Assembly: GCA_902761755.1 (NCBI GenBank)
Contig: CACWLP010000009.1
Coordinates: 1-64,000, forward strand
DNA from: an uncultured Eubacteriales bacterium
GTDB lineage: Bacteria; Bacillota; Clostridia; Christensenellales; Aristaeellaceae
Direction: 5' to 3'
Length of the DNA stretch: 64,000 nt
In this document: positions 7,663 to 16,550 of the stretch, piece by piece
Position numbering within the stretch: the first letter of the stretch is position 1
Layout: every line of letters starts with the position of its first letter
The notes under the pieces: model-generated
Database searches by the model: none
The model's input: the letters and a program-made list of their open reading frames with translations, nothing else
Told to the model about the DNA's origin: nothing
Position numbers and translations under genes: made by a program

Positions 7663-8853
7663 ATGGACATTCAGAACATCCGCTTCGCCGGCCGTTTCAG
7701 CGGCATTTCCGGCAGCGCCATCCGGGAAATCTTCAAGCTCCTGGCCGTGCCGGGCATGATTTCCTTCGCCGGAGGCAATCCCGCCGCCGACGCCCTGCCC
7801 GACGAACAGTGCGCCTTCCTTGCCAAAGAGCTGCTGCTGGAAAAAGGCAAGGCGCTTTTGCAGTACGGCGCCACGGAGGGCTACGCGCCCCTTCGGGAAA
7901 GCCTGGTCCCCTATGTGAAGGACCGGTTTTTCTTCTCCTGCGGTCCGGACGAGATCCTGCCCGTCACCGGCTCCACCCAGGCTATGGACCTGCTGTGCAA
8001 AGCCCTGATCGATCCCGGGGACAAGATCGCCGTGGAAAGCCCCACGTTCCTGGGCAACATGCAGTGCATGCGGCTGTACCAGGCGCAGCTGCTCCCCGTG
8101 GAGAGCGACGCGGACGGCATCCGGGTGGATCTGCTGGAGGAAGTATTCAAAAAAGAGCATCCGAAAATGCTCTATGTGATCCCCACCTTCCAGAACCCCA
8201 CCGGCCGCACCCTGTCCCTGGAGCGGCGGAAAAAGATCGCCGCCCTGGCCGCGGAATACGGCGTGGTCGTCGCGGAGGACGATCCTTACCGCGACCTGCG
8301 CTACGCGGGGACGGAGCTGCCCTCCATCAAATCCTTCGATACCGAAGGCTGGGTGGCTTTCCTGGGCAGCTTCTCGAAGGTGATCTCCCCCGGGCTGCGG
8401 GTGGGCTTCCTGTGCGCCAATGCCAATCTGCTGCGCAAGTGCATCATCGGCAAGCAGTCCACCGACGTGCACACCGCCAATCTTAACCAAGCCATCGTGG
8501 ACGCCTACCTGCGCCGGGGGCTGCTCATGCCCCATGTGGAGCGCATCTGCCGCAGCTACCGGGAGCAGATGAACACCATGCTGGGGCTGCTGGCCAAATG
8601 CGGCGGGGTGGCCCGATATACGAAGCCGGAAGGCGGGCTGTTCATCTTCGCGGAGCTGAACGAGGGCATGGACGCAGTGGCGCTGCTCAAATCCTGCGTG
8701 GATCGGGGCGTCGCCTACGTGCCCGGCACCTATTTCTATCCCGCCGGCGGCCATCCCAATACCATCCGCCTCAACTTCTCCATGTGCACCGTGGATCAGA
8801 TCAAAGCGGGCATGGAAAAGCTGGATTCCGTGTTTTCCGCACAAGCAAAGTAA
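7663..8853 (+). CDS. PLP-dependent aminotransferase, probably acting on aromatic amino acids
   Basis: A 396-residue fold-type I aminotransferase of the class I/II group related to 2-aminoadipate and MocR-type transaminases, without a DNA-binding domain. Visible features are the N-terminal [10 protein letters not shown] substrate loop, [14 protein letters not shown], the [10 protein letters not shown] motif, [12 protein letters not shown] with the PLP-contacting Asp, and [14 protein letters not shown] with the Schiff-base Lys at residue 239. It lies directly behind the Tyr T-box and 37 bases before tyrS, so its substrate is probably tyrosine or another aromatic amino acid (inference from regulation). 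The start at 7663 follows AGAAGGGAGA; the in-frame upstream ATG at 7585 lies inside the T-box antiterminator and is rejected. Confidence 0.85.
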   Translation: MDIQNIRFAGRFSGISGSAIREIFKLLAVPGMISFAGGNPAADALPDEQCAFLAKELLLEKGKALLQYGATEGYAPLRESLVPYVKDRFFFSCGPDEILPVTGSTQAMDLLCKALIDPGDKIAVESPTFLGNMQCMRLYQAQLLPVESDADGIRVDLLEEVFKKEHPKMLYVIPTFQNPTGRTLSLERRKKIAALAAEYGVVVAEDDPYRDLRYAGTELPSIKSFDTEGWVAFLGSFSKVISPGLRVGFLCANANLLRKCIIGKQSTDVHTANLNQAIVDAYLRRGLLMPHVERICRSYREQMNTMLGLLAKCGGVARYTKPEGGLFIFAELNEGMDAVALLKSCVDRGVAYVPGTYFYPAGGHPNTIRLNFSMCTVDQIKAGMEKLDSVFSAQAK

Positions 8854-8890
8854 TTCAAACAACTATAATTTCACCGGGAGGATCATCACC

Positions 8891-10117
8891 ATGCCAAACG
8901 TACTCGACACCCTCCGCGAACGCGGATTCCTGGCCCAGATCACCTTTGAAGACGAATTGTACAAGCAGCTGGAAAAGGAGCCCACGGTATTCTACGTGGG
9001 CTTCGATCCCACCGCCACGTCGCTGCATTTCGGCCACTTCATCCCCATCATCGCCATGGCCCACATGCAGCGGGCGGGGCATATCCCCATCGCGCTGGTG
9101 GGCGGCGGCACCGCCATGATCGGCGATCCCTCCGGCAAAACCGACATGCGCCGGATGATGACCGTGGAAACCATCGACCATAACGTATCCTGCATCAAAA
9201 AGCAGATGGAGCGCTTCATCGAATTCGGCGAGGGCAAGGCCCGCATCGTCAACAACGCCGACTGGATCCGCTCCCTGGGCTACATGGATTTCCTGCGGGA
9301 CGTGGGCGCGCTGTTCTCCGTCAACCGCATGCTCACCGCCGAATGCTACAAGCAGCGGCTGGAGCGGGGGCTCACCTTTCTGGAATTCAATTACATGCTC
9401 ATGCAGAGCTACGATTTCCTGCAGCTGTTCAAGAAATACAACTGCCGGCTGCAGATGGGCGGCGACGACCAGTGGAGCAACATGCTGGCCGGGGCCGATC
9501 TGATCCGCCGCAAGGAGCACGAGCCCGCCTTCGCCTGCACCTTCAAGCTGCTGATGAACCACGAAGGCAAAAAAATGGGCAAAACGGAAAAGGGCGCATT
9601 GTGGCTGGACGCCGACCTGTGCAGCCCCTACGATTTCTACCAGTACTGGCGCAACGTGGACGACAGCGACGTGGAAAAATGCCTGAAGCTGCTCACGTTC
9701 CTGCCCATGGACGAGGTGAACCGCCTTGCCGCCCTGGAGGGCAGCCAGATCAACGAGGCCAAGAAGGTGCTGGCCTATGAGTGCACCAAGCTGGTGCACG
9801 GCGAGGAAGAGGCCCAGAAGGCCCAGCAGGCCGCCGCGGCGCTCTTCGGCGGCGGCGCCCAAGGCGCGGACGTGCCCACCTACGTCTGGACCCAGGCCCA
9901 GATGGCGCAGGACTGCCGCCTCACCACCCTGCTCAACCTCTGCGGCCTTTGCACCTCCAACGGCGACGCCCGCAAGCAGATCCAGCAGAACGCCGTGGTG
10001 ATGAACGACGCCAAGGTGACGGATATCAATTTCACCCTCACTGCCGATATGTTCCCCGCCGACGGCATCCTGCTGCGCAAGGGCAAGAAGAACTACTGCC
10101 GGGTGATTTTGAAGTAA
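8891..10117 (+). CDS. tyrS: Tyrosyl-tRNA synthetase
   Basis: A 408-residue class I aminoacyl-tRNA synthetase. The catalytic domain holds [16 protein letters not shown], with HFGH (46-49) as the HIGH motif. KKMGKT (227-232) is the KMSKS-like loop. GGDDQWSNM contains the tyrosine-binding Gln/Asp segment. The last ~60 residues ([20 protein letters not shown] on to [10 protein letters not shown]) form an S4 RNA-binding domain. The length fits the family. It is controlled with the upstream aminotransferase by the Tyr T-box, and a GGGAGG site precedes the start. A hairpin follows its stop (10129-10168). Confidence 0.97.
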   Translation: MPNVLDTLRERGFLAQITFEDELYKQLEKEPTVFYVGFDPTATSLHFGHFIPIIAMAHMQRAGHIPIALVGGGTAMIGDPSGKTDMRRMMTVETIDHNVSCIKKQMERFIEFGEGKARIVNNADWIRSLGYMDFLRDVGALFSVNRMLTAECYKQRLERGLTFLEFNYMLMQSYDFLQLFKKYNCRLQMGGDDQWSNMLAGADLIRRKEHEPAFACTFKLLMNHEGKKMGKTEKGALWLDADLCSPYDFYQYWRNVDDSDVEKCLKLLTFLPMDEVNRLAALEGSQINEAKKVLAYECTKLVHGEEEAQKAQQAAAALFGGGAQGADVPTYVWTQAQMAQDCRLTTLLNLCGLCTSNGDARKQIQQNAVVMNDAKVTDINFTLTADMFPADGILLRKGKKNYCRVILK

Positions 10118-10128
10118 GCGTTTTCTGT

Positions 10129-10168
10129 GGGGAGAACCGTTCTTTGGAGCCCAAAGAATGGTTCTCTC
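10129..10168 (+). repeat. Dispersed hairpin family 2, copy A (also possible tyrS terminator)
   Basis: GAGAACCGTTCTTTGG and CCAAAGAATGGTTCTC form a stem of about 16 bp with a 3-base loop, 11 bases after the tyrS stop. It shares the AACCGTTCTTTGG core with the element at 10287-10327 and a related core with 11472-11516. It lacks a clear T-run (TCTCTCC follows). Confidence 0.7.
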
Positions 10169-10286
10169 CTAACCCCCTTTCCCAGAAAAGCGATTGGGAA
10201 GGGAGGATCGAGAAAACGCATTTTCCCCTCATGATTGAATAAAATAGGCCAAAGCTCTCCATACGGCTTTCTTGGAAGGGGGTGCA

Positions 10287-10327
10287 GGGGGGAACCGTTC
10301 TTTGGCCATCAAAGAACGGTTCCCCCC
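10287..10327 (+). repeat. Dispersed hairpin family 2, copy B
   Basis: GGGGGGAACCGTTCTTTG pairs perfectly (18 bp) with CAAAGAACGGTTCCCCCC around a 5-base loop. It ends 11 bases before the start codon of the yigZ-like gene, whose mRNA has no visible ribosome site. The stem could therefore lie in the 5' leader of that message. Confidence 0.75.
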
Positions 10328-10338
10328 GATTTCGTTTT

Positions 10339-10977
10339 ATGCCCGGTGATTACAAAACCCTGAAACAATCGGCCCACGATGAATTCATCGTGAACAAAAG
10401 CCGCTTCATCGGCTACGCTTCCCCCTGCCGGACGGAGGAAGAAGCGCTGGCCTTTTTGAAGTGCATCCGGGAGAAGCACCGGGACGCCATCCACAACTGC
10501 TACGCCTACGTGATCGGGGAAAACGCCGGCATCATGCGCTATTCCGACGACGGCGAGCCGGGGGGCACGGCGGGCCTGCCCATGATGGAGGTGCTCAAAA
10601 GCCGGGGCGTCACCAACTGCTGCGTGGTGGTGACGCGGTATTTCGGCGGGGTGCTGCTGGGCGCGGGCGGGCTGGTCAGGGCGTACACGAAGGGCTGCGC
10701 CATCGCCGTCGACGCCGCCCGGGTGGTGCGGATGCAGCGGACGCAGAAGCTGCTGCTGGACGTGCCCTACCCCCTGTGGGACCGGGTGAACCACGCGCTG
10801 AAATCCCTGCCCGTCATCGTTGGGGACACCGCCTTCGGCGCGTCGGTGGAGGCTACGGTGCTGGTGCGGGTCCGGGACCTTGCGGACGTCACCCGGAAGC
10901 TCGCCGCCCTCACCGACGCCAGGGCCGAATGGCTGGACGTGGAAGAGCTTCATTATCCCTGGCCCGAGGAGGAATGA
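10339..10977 (+). CDS. yigZ: YigZ/IMPACT-family protein (UPF0029)
   Basis: A 212-residue cytoplasmic protein of the YigZ/IMPACT family, implicated in translation-stress regulation in other organisms. The motif from KSRFIGYASPCRTEEEAL to HRDAIHNCYAYVIG, then RYSDDGEPGGTAGLPMMEVL and VVVTRYFGGVLLGAGGLVRAY, is the family signature. A C-terminal DUF1949-like ferredoxin fold follows. The chosen ATG at 10339 gives the canonical N-terminus; no good ribosome site is visible, only the preceding family-2 hairpin. Its stop overlaps an out-of-frame ATG at 10974, and the next gene starts 3 bases after it. Confidence 0.9.
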   Translation: MPGDYKTLKQSAHDEFIVNKSRFIGYASPCRTEEEALAFLKCIREKHRDAIHNCYAYVIGENAGIMRYSDDGEPGGTAGLPMMEVLKSRGVTNCCVVVTRYFGGVLLGAGGLVRAYTKGCAIAVDAARVVRMQRTQKLLLDVPYPLWDRVNHALKSLPVIVGDTAFGASVEATVLVRVRDLADVTRKLAALTDARAEWLDVEELHYPWPEEE

Positions 10978-10979
10978 GA

Positions 10980-11444
10980 ATGGTACGATTTGCGGATCTA
11001 AGCTATAAGGCCGCCGTCAACGCGCTGCGCCGCCAGGTCAACGACCTGCACGTGGCGGGCCGCCCCGATCTGTTCAAGCCCGGCTTCGGCCCGGAGATCC
11101 GGGATCACGCGGACCTTTATCTGAAGCGGCAGATCGGCTACGCCGCCGTGATGGAAACCGACGGCGAAATCGCCGGCATGGTGATGGTGGATTACATCGA
11201 AAAGCCCGAGACTCCCTACGGCCCGGCGCGCCGGTTCGTCCACATCGCGGAAATCTGCGTGGATGCAAAATACCGCCGCCAAGGCGTGGGAAAAGCGCTC
11301 ATGGACTTTGTGAAGGCCGACGCCAAGGAAAAGGGCTTTCCGAGAATCGAATTGGACGTATGGGCCTTCAACGACGCCCTTTCCTTCTACGAGGCCGAGG
11401 GCTTCACCGTGTTCCGCCGCTTCCTGGAATACAGCGTCGGATAA
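10980..11444 (+). CDS. GNAT-family N-acetyltransferase
   Basis: A 154-residue acyl-CoA-dependent acetyltransferase. The acetyl-CoA pyrophosphate-binding motif VDAKYRRQGVGKALMDFV (Q/RxxGxG/A) and the C-terminal DVWAFNDALSFYEAEGF are characteristic of GNAT enzymes. The start at 10980 is preferred to the ATG at 10974 because the AGGAGG at 10967-10972 then has a 7-base spacing. It is translationally linked to yigZ. The substrate is unknown. Confidence 0.88.
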   Translation: MVRFADLSYKAAVNALRRQVNDLHVAGRPDLFKPGFGPEIRDHADLYLKRQIGYAAVMETDGEIAGMVMVDYIEKPETPYGPARRFVHIAEICVDAKYRRQGVGKALMDFVKADAKEKGFPRIELDVWAFNDALSFYEAEGFTVFRRFLEYSVG

Positions 11445-11471
11445 AACAGCGTCTTTCTTCGGAAAGGGGTA

Positions 11472-11516
11472 CGGGGGAAACCGCTTCTTGGAACACCAAA
11501 GAAGCGGTTTCCCCCG
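11472..11516 (+). repeat. Dispersed hairpin family 2, copy C
   Basis: CGGGGGAAACCGCTTCTT pairs with AAGAAGCGGTTTCCCCCG around GGAACACCA, lying between two convergent genes. Both arms differ from copies A and B in step (AACCGTTCTT becomes AACCGCTTCTT), so the pairing is conserved while the sequence changes. It probably acts as a terminator for both flanking genes. Confidence 0.7.
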
Positions 11517-11530
11517 CTTTCGCTTTCTCT

Positions 11531-12160
11531 TTACTCCGGCAGCCGCACGGCGGCGCCCGCCCTGAAATCCCGGGGCGCCAGGCAGGGATTGGCCCGCAGC
11601 AGCGCCGCGGTGGTTTTTCCGTACCGGTCGGCCAGGGTGGAAAGCGTTTCCCCCTCCCCCAGCACCACGGTTTGGGGCACGGGGCAGGGCTCGTTCTCTT
11701 CCGGCACGCACACGATGTCCCCGCCCCGCAGGTTTTCCAGATCCTTGCCTTCGTTGGCCGCCGTCAGGGTGTGATAGCTCAGGTTATACCTGATCTGCAG
11801 ATCCCCGGCGGTCTGCCCTTCCTGCACCACGGCCCGCCGGTTTGCCGGGCACGTATACCCGCCCGTGGGCCCGGTAGGCGTCGTCGGGCCTGTGGGGACC
11901 GTCGGGCCCGTGGGCGGCGTGGAGCCGCTGGGCCCCGTGGGGCATGCCGGGCCGGTGGGACCGGTAGGGCAGCCCTGATTCCTGCAGGGCGGGATGCACA
12001 GCACGTCCCCCACCATCAGCCGCGCCGGGGGGATGCCCGGGTTCGCGTCCATCAGATCCCTGAGGGGCACCCCCTGGCGCTGGGCGATCAGGTAAAAGCT
12101 GTCCCCCCGCCGCACCGTATAGCGATAAGCGCATTGCTGGTTCGTCTGCTGATCCGACAT
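11531..12160 (-). CDS. Triple-LysM protein with collagen-like GPT linker (spore-surface candidate)
   Basis: A 209-residue protein without a signal peptide. LysM 1 spans residues 12-57 (YTVRRGDSFYLIAQRQGVPL). A Cys/Gly-Pro-Thr collagen-like stretch covers 62-100. LysM 2 (VVQEGQTAGDLQIRYNL) covers about 108-152 and LysM 3 (VVLGEGETLSTLADRYG) about 163-208. Its lack of an export signal, LysM modules and GPT repeats recall spore coat or exosporium proteins such as SafA and collagen-like filament proteins, which are assembled from the mother cell. A putative sigma-K-type promoter lies upstream. Its role in a spore layer is an inference. Confidence 0.8.
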   Translation of the reverse strand: MSDQQTNQQCAYRYTVRRGDSFYLIAQRQGVPLRDLMDANPGIPPARLMVGDVLCIPPCRNQGCPTGPTGPACPTGPSGSTPPTGPTVPTGPTTPTGPTGGYTCPANRRAVVQEGQTAGDLQIRYNLSYHTLTAANEGKDLENLRGGDIVCVPEENEPCPVPQTVVLGEGETLSTLADRYGKTTAALLRANPCLAPRDFRAGAAVRLPE

Positions 12161-12192
12161 GTGCTTTCCTCCCTTTTCCTGGATTCACCCCC

Positions 12193-12219
12193 AGGATATG
12201 CGGCGGAACAAAAAAATGT
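12193..12219 (-). promoter_or_regulatory. Putative sigma-K-type promoter of the LysM protein gene
   Basis: On the minus strand AC (12218-12219), 17 bases, then CATATCCT (12193-12200) fits the sigma-K pattern AC-N16/17-CATANNNT. The motif is short, so chance matches occur. The promoter lies about 33 bases from the start codon, with a GGGAGG ribosome site between. Confidence 0.4.
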
Positions 12220-12239
12220 GCGTAACTGTTCAGTCGCAG

Positions 12240-12594
12240 AAAGGGTACTTTCAAGCACTTACGAAGCAGGGGCCTCCGCGGCCCCTGAACCCCGCGGCAA
12301 GGGATTTCATCCCTTGCATCCCATTTGGCGAAACAGCGCCATTGTGAACAACAGCAACCTTCGCCTGCCGCACTGGGATGAGAATTTTTGGAAGGTTCCT
12401 GGCCCAAGAAAAGCCGAGAAAAACCCAGGGGAGAGCAAGCTTTCCCCTGGGCTTTTCAGCGGCCTGGCCAGAAACCACATGTCGTCAAGTTGTTGCCGGG
12501 ATGGAGTCCAGGGGCCGAAGGCCCTTGGTTCAGGGGTTCAGGGGGCTGAAGAAGCCCCCTGCCTCGTCCCAAGCTTCCCGGCAAAGCCTGTTTT
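12240..12594 (-). other. Structured non-coding region downstream of glgP
   Basis: No gene is visible. TTGCCGGGA (12493-12501) pairs with TCCCGGCAA (12576-12584), enclosing two hairpins: CCAGGGGC/GCCCTTGG (about 12509-12528) and CAGGGGGCT/AGCCCCCTG (about 12539-12561), a multibranch structure. Further left are CCCAGGGGA/TCCCCTGGG (about 12424-12451), GGGATTTCATCCC (12301-12313) and GGGGCC/GGCCCC (about 12269-12284). In the minus direction it begins immediately after the glgP stop. Confidence 0.6.
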
Positions 12595-14937
12595 TTACAC
12601 CCGCCAGATTTCCCGGGCGTACTGCCGGATGGTGCGGTCGGAGGAGAATTTTCCGGCGTGGGCCACGTTTTTCAGGCACTTGCGGGCAAAGCCGTCCGGA
12701 TCCGCGGCGTAATCCCGGTTCGCGGCCAGCTTGGCGTCCAGATAGCTGCGGAAATCGTACAGCACGAAATAATGGTCCGGCTTGTGCCAGGAGGCCCCGG
12801 CCAGGATGGCGCCGTACAGCTCCTTGAACGCGCCGTCCTCATCCCGGAAAGTGCCGTCCACCAGCGCGTCCAGCGCGCGGGCGATCTGCGGATCCTGCTT
12901 GTAGATGGTCCGGGGATCGTAGGTATCCCGGATGGCGTTCAATTCTTCCACCGTGGCGCCGAAAATGTAGTTGTTTTCCCGGCCCGCCTGCTCCACGATT
13001 TCCACGTTGGCCCCGTCGTAGGTGCCCAGGGTCACCGCGCCGTTGAGCATGAATTTCATGTTGCCGGTGCCGCTGGCCTCGGTTCCCGCAGGCGAGATCT
13101 GCTCGCTGATATCCGCGGCAGGGATGATCTCCTCCGCCCAGGAGCAGTTGTAATTCTGCACGAACACCACCTTCAGCTTATCCCCGGTGTCGGGATCGGC
13201 GTTCACCATCCCGGCGATGCGGTTGATGAGCCGGATCACGGCCTTGGCCCGGTCGTAGCCTGGGGCGGCCTTGGCGCCGAAAATGAAGGCGGTGGGGGTG
13301 AAATCGCGGATGCTGCCGTCCTTGAGCCCATGATAGATCGCCAGGATGCTCAGGGCGTTCATGAACTGCCGCTTGTATTCGTGCAGCCGCTTCACCTGCA
13401 CGTCGAAGATCATATCGGGGCTCAGCTTCACGCCCTCGCGTTTTTCGATCTCCCGGCAGAGCTGCTCCTTCTTCATCCGCTTCACCTGCCGGAATTCCCG
13501 GATCATGTCCCCGTCGATCAGGGGATCCAGCTTTTCCAGCTCGTCCAGCGCGGTGAGGAAGCCGTTCCCGATTCGCTTTTTGATCAACGCGCACAGTTCC
13601 GGATCGCACAGGCCCAGCCAGCGGCGCTGGGTGATGCCGTTGGTTTTGTTCTGGAACCGGTCCGGATACACCTGATACCAATCGGCGAACAGATCGTCCT
13701 TCAGGATCCGGCTGTGCAATTCCGCCACGCCGTTGGTGGCAAAGGTGGCGTACACCGCCAGCTGGGCCATGTGCACCCGGGGCCCTTCGATGATGCAGCG
13801 GGTGGGCAGGACCGGCAGGTTCCGTCCCTTCATTTCCGCCCGGAAGCGGGCGTCGATTTTCCGCATCACCGCCACGATCCCGGGGCAGACGGAGCCCAGC
13901 AGCCCCAGATCCCATTTTTCCAGGGCTTCCTGCATCACGGTATGGTTGGTATAGGCGAAGGTCTGCTGGGCGATGCGGAAGGCGTCCTCAAAGGCCACGC
14001 CGTCCTTTTCCAGCAGGCGGATCAGCTCGGGCACGGCCATGACGGGATGGGTGTCGTTGAGCTGCACGGCGTGCTCCCGGGCGAAGAAGGAATAATCATC
14101 GCCGTGGCGCTTTTTGTACGCCCGCAGGATATCCTGCATGGTGGCGCTGACCAGCACGTACTGCTGCTTCACCCGCAGCTGCTTGCCCTCCCGCTTGCTG
14201 TCGTTGGGGTAAAGCACCTTGACGATGTCCTCCGCCTTGTTCTTGTCCGCGGCGGCTTCCTGGTATTTCTGCTGATTGAACAGGGGAAAATCGAACTCGT
14301 GCAGGCTTTCGGTCTGCCACAGGCGCAGCGTGCCCACGTTCTTCGCCCCGTAGCCCACCACCGGCATATCGTAGGGCACCGCCAGCACGCTGCCTGTTTT
14401 CATCTCCACCACCACGGCTTCGCTGAGCCGCCGGATGGACCAGGGATCGCCGAAGCGGGACCAGTCGTCCGGCTCCTCGTGCTGGCAGCCGTCCACGAAG
14501 CTCTGCTTGAACAGCCCGTAGCGGTAGCGCAGCCCATAGCCCGTCAGGGGAATATCGTGGGTGACGGCGCTGTCCAGGAAGCAGGCGGCCAGGCGGCCCA
14601 GGCCGCCGTTGCCGAAGGCGTCGTCCTCAATATCCTCCAGAGAGGCGATGTCCGCGCCCCGGGCTTTCAGCTGCTCTTTCACATCCTCCAGCAGCCCCAT
14701 GCAGTACAGATTGTTGTACACCAGCCGCCCCACCAGGTATTCGGCGGAAATATAATACGCCTGGCGCTTCCCCGCCCGTTGGGCTTCCTTCTCCGTCCAC
14801 ACGGGAGCCAGGGCTTCCATGGCGGCGGCGGAAACCGCGTTATGCAGCTGCGGGGCGTCCGCGTTTTCCAGGGAGGTGTGATCCCGGGTCAGCAAAATCG
14901 CCTCGGCCCGGGAAATCAGTTCCTTGGCGTTCATCAT
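12595..14937 (-). CDS. glgP: Glycogen/maltodextrin phosphorylase
   Basis: A 780-residue PLP enzyme (GT35) that releases glucose 1-phosphate from alpha-1,4-glucans. AFGNGGLGRLAACFLDS (N-terminal domain), GTLRLWQTES, AVQLNDTHPVMAVPELIRLL, QVKRLHEYKRQFMNAL and ASGTGNMKFMLNGAVTLGT, with the PLP lysine, are all family signatures. The start at 14937 follows AGGAGG at 10 bases, 2 bases after the malQ stop; an in-frame ATG at 14967 would overlap malQ and is rejected. With malQ it forms a storage- or dietary-glucan degradation operon. Confidence 0.96.
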   Translation of the reverse strand: MMNAKELISRAEAILLTRDHTSLENADAPQLHNAVSAAAMEALAPVWTEKEAQRAGKRQAYYISAEYLVGRLVYNNLYCMGLLEDVKEQLKARGADIASLEDIEDDAFGNGGLGRLAACFLDSAVTHDIPLTGYGLRYRYGLFKQSFVDGCQHEEPDDWSRFGDPWSIRRLSEAVVVEMKTGSVLAVPYDMPVVGYGAKNVGTLRLWQTESLHEFDFPLFNQQKYQEAAADKNKAEDIVKVLYPNDSKREGKQLRVKQQYVLVSATMQDILRAYKKRHGDDYSFFAREHAVQLNDTHPVMAVPELIRLLEKDGVAFEDAFRIAQQTFAYTNHTVMQEALEKWDLGLLGSVCPGIVAVMRKIDARFRAEMKGRNLPVLPTRCIIEGPRVHMAQLAVYATFATNGVAELHSRILKDDLFADWYQVYPDRFQNKTNGITQRRWLGLCDPELCALIKKRIGNGFLTALDELEKLDPLIDGDMIREFRQVKRMKKEQLCREIEKREGVKLSPDMIFDVQVKRLHEYKRQFMNALSILAIYHGLKDGSIRDFTPTAFIFGAKAAPGYDRAKAVIRLINRIAGMVNADPDTGDKLKVVFVQNYNCSWAEEIIPAADISEQISPAGTEASGTGNMKFMLNGAVTLGTYDGANVEIVEQAGRENNYIFGATVEELNAIRDTYDPRTIYKQDPQIARALDALVDGTFRDEDGAFKELYGAILAGASWHKPDHYFVLYDFRSYLDAKLAANRDYAADPDGFARKCLKNVAHAGKFSSDRTIRQYAREIWRV

Positions 14938-14938
14938 A

Positions 14939-16417
14939 TCAAGCGTTCCTCCTGTTTGCTTCCTCATTCAGCTTTTTCAGCCGGGCGGCGATTTGGGGCG
15001 TGGCTGCGCCGGGCTTCATGCGCCACTGCCAGTTGCCCCCCATGATGCCGGGATGGTTCATGGTGGCGAAAGCCCCCAGCTCCAGCACGTCCTGCATGGG
15101 CACCACGGCGATGCGGGCGCGGCTCTTGAGCACGCACCCGATCAGCGCCCAGACGGCGTCCTCCTTCCGGTCGAAGCCCACCACCTTCATGGCCAGCTTC
15201 ATTTCTTCCTCCGGCGCTCCCTCCGCCCAGGCGAGGGTGGTCTGGTTGTCGTGGGTGCCGGTGTAATACGCGGTGTTTTCCGGGATGTTGGCGGGCAGAT
15301 GGATGTTCTTTTCGTCCCCGCCAAAGGCGAAGGTGAGCACCTTCATGCCGGGATAGCCGGTAAAGGCGATCAGATTCCGCACCCGGTCGTTCACCTCGCC
15401 CAGATCCTCCGCCACGATGTCCATGCCGGGAATGGCTTTCTTCAGCTTTTTGAACAGGGCTTTCCCCGGGCCGATCACCCATTTGCCGCTGCGGGCGTTG
15501 GGCGCGCCGTGGGGCACGGAATAATAATTGGCGAAGCCGATGAAATGGTCCACCCGCACGATATCGTACAATTTATGCATGTGCTCCATGCGCTTCACCC
15601 ACCAATCATACCCGCGCAGGCGCAGGTACGTCCAGCGGTACAGGGGATTGCCCCACAGCTGGCCGTCGGCGCAGAAATAATCCGGCGGCACTCCCGCCAC
15701 CCGCTTGGGCACCCGGTTGCGGTCCAGCTGGAATACGTCGGGATGGGTCCATGTATCGGCGCTGTCCTCCGCCACGTAAATGGGCATATCGCCAAAGAGC
15801 AGGATGCCCAGATCGTTGCAGTATTTTTTCAGCGCCTGCCACTGCACGGAAAAGATATACTGGCACCAGACCTGGAAGCGCACCTCCTCGTCCAGTTTTC
15901 CCTCGTAATCCGCCAATACCTTGAGCTTCCTGTTCTTCGCACCCCGATCCGGCCACTGGGTCCACATGCTGCCGCCGAAGTGATTTTTCAGCGCGGTGAA
16001 CAGGGCGAAATCCTCCACCCAGTCGTTTTCGGCCACGAATTTTTCAATTTCCGGCTTCAGCTTTTCCTCGCTCTGCTCAAAGCAGCGGCGCAGCAAGCGC
16101 ATTTTTCCGCCGCGCACCGCCTCGTAGTCGATCTGCTCGTCATTGACGGGAAGATAGCGCAATTCCCCCGTCAGGTCCGCCAATCCTTCCTCCTCCAGCT
16201 TTTCCACGGAGATCAGCAGGGGGTTGCCGGCGTACACGCTGGTGGACTGATAAGGCGATTCGCCGTACCCCGTGGGGCCCATGGGCAGCACCTGCCAGAT
16301 GCCCATGCCGCTGGCATGCAGGAAATCCGCAAATTCAAAGGCTTCCTTCCCCAGGCTGCCGATCCCGTCGGGGCCCGGCAGGGAAGAAATATGCATCAGA
16401 ATACCGCTTTGCCGCAT
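14939..16417 (-). CDS. malQ: 4-alpha-glucanotransferase (amylomaltase)
   Basis: A 492-residue GH77 enzyme that disproportionates maltodextrins, providing long chains for GlgP and glucose. The N-terminal GILMHISSLPGPDGIGSLGK and WQVLPMGPTGYGESPYQS, the FGDMPIYVAEDSADTW region, VRVDHFIGFANYYSVPHGA with the catalytic Asp, and AEDLGEVNDRVRNL with the acid/base Glu are characteristic. The GAGAGGATACC site precedes the ATG. It is the first gene of the malQ-glgP operon. Confidence 0.97.
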   Translation of the reverse strand: MRQSGILMHISSLPGPDGIGSLGKEAFEFADFLHASGMGIWQVLPMGPTGYGESPYQSTSVYAGNPLLISVEKLEEEGLADLTGELRYLPVNDEQIDYEAVRGGKMRLLRRCFEQSEEKLKPEIEKFVAENDWVEDFALFTALKNHFGGSMWTQWPDRGAKNRKLKVLADYEGKLDEEVRFQVWCQYIFSVQWQALKKYCNDLGILLFGDMPIYVAEDSADTWTHPDVFQLDRNRVPKRVAGVPPDYFCADGQLWGNPLYRWTYLRLRGYDWWVKRMEHMHKLYDIVRVDHFIGFANYYSVPHGAPNARSGKWVIGPGKALFKKLKKAIPGMDIVAEDLGEVNDRVRNLIAFTGYPGMKVLTFAFGGDEKNIHLPANIPENTAYYTGTHDNQTTLAWAEGAPEEEMKLAMKVVGFDRKEDAVWALIGCVLKSRARIAVVPMQDVLELGAFATMNHPGIMGGNWQWRMKPGAATPQIAARLKKLNEEANRRNA

Positions 16418-16452
16418 GGTATCCTCTCCTTCTGTTGTTTTTCCAATACGTT

Positions 16453-16482
16453 ATGTTACCATTTCCGGGCCGCGCCTGTCAA
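16453..16482 (-). promoter_or_regulatory. Promoter of malQ-glgP
   Basis: TTGACA (16477-16482) and TAACAT (16453-16458) on the minus strand with an 18-base spacer, 35 bases before the malQ start. Confidence 0.65.
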
Positions 16483-16503
16483 CCGTTTTGCCCCTGCGCG
16501 CGC

Positions 16504-16535
16504 AAAAAAACGGCGGCGCTGCGCACCGCCGTTTT
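16504..16535 (-). terminator. sigG terminator
   Basis: On the minus strand CGGCGGTGCG and CGCCGCCG form a GC-rich stem followed by seven T, just after the sigG stop. Confidence 0.85.
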
Positions 16536-16550
16536 CCCACGCGATTCCGC

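Noticed and set aside
12658..15045. Very long open frame antisense to glgP and malQ (795 codons)
   Set aside because: It runs opposite real enzymes with all conserved motifs. Its His/Gly/Gln-rich composition is what GC-rich codons give on the other strand, and it has no ribosome site or family resemblance.
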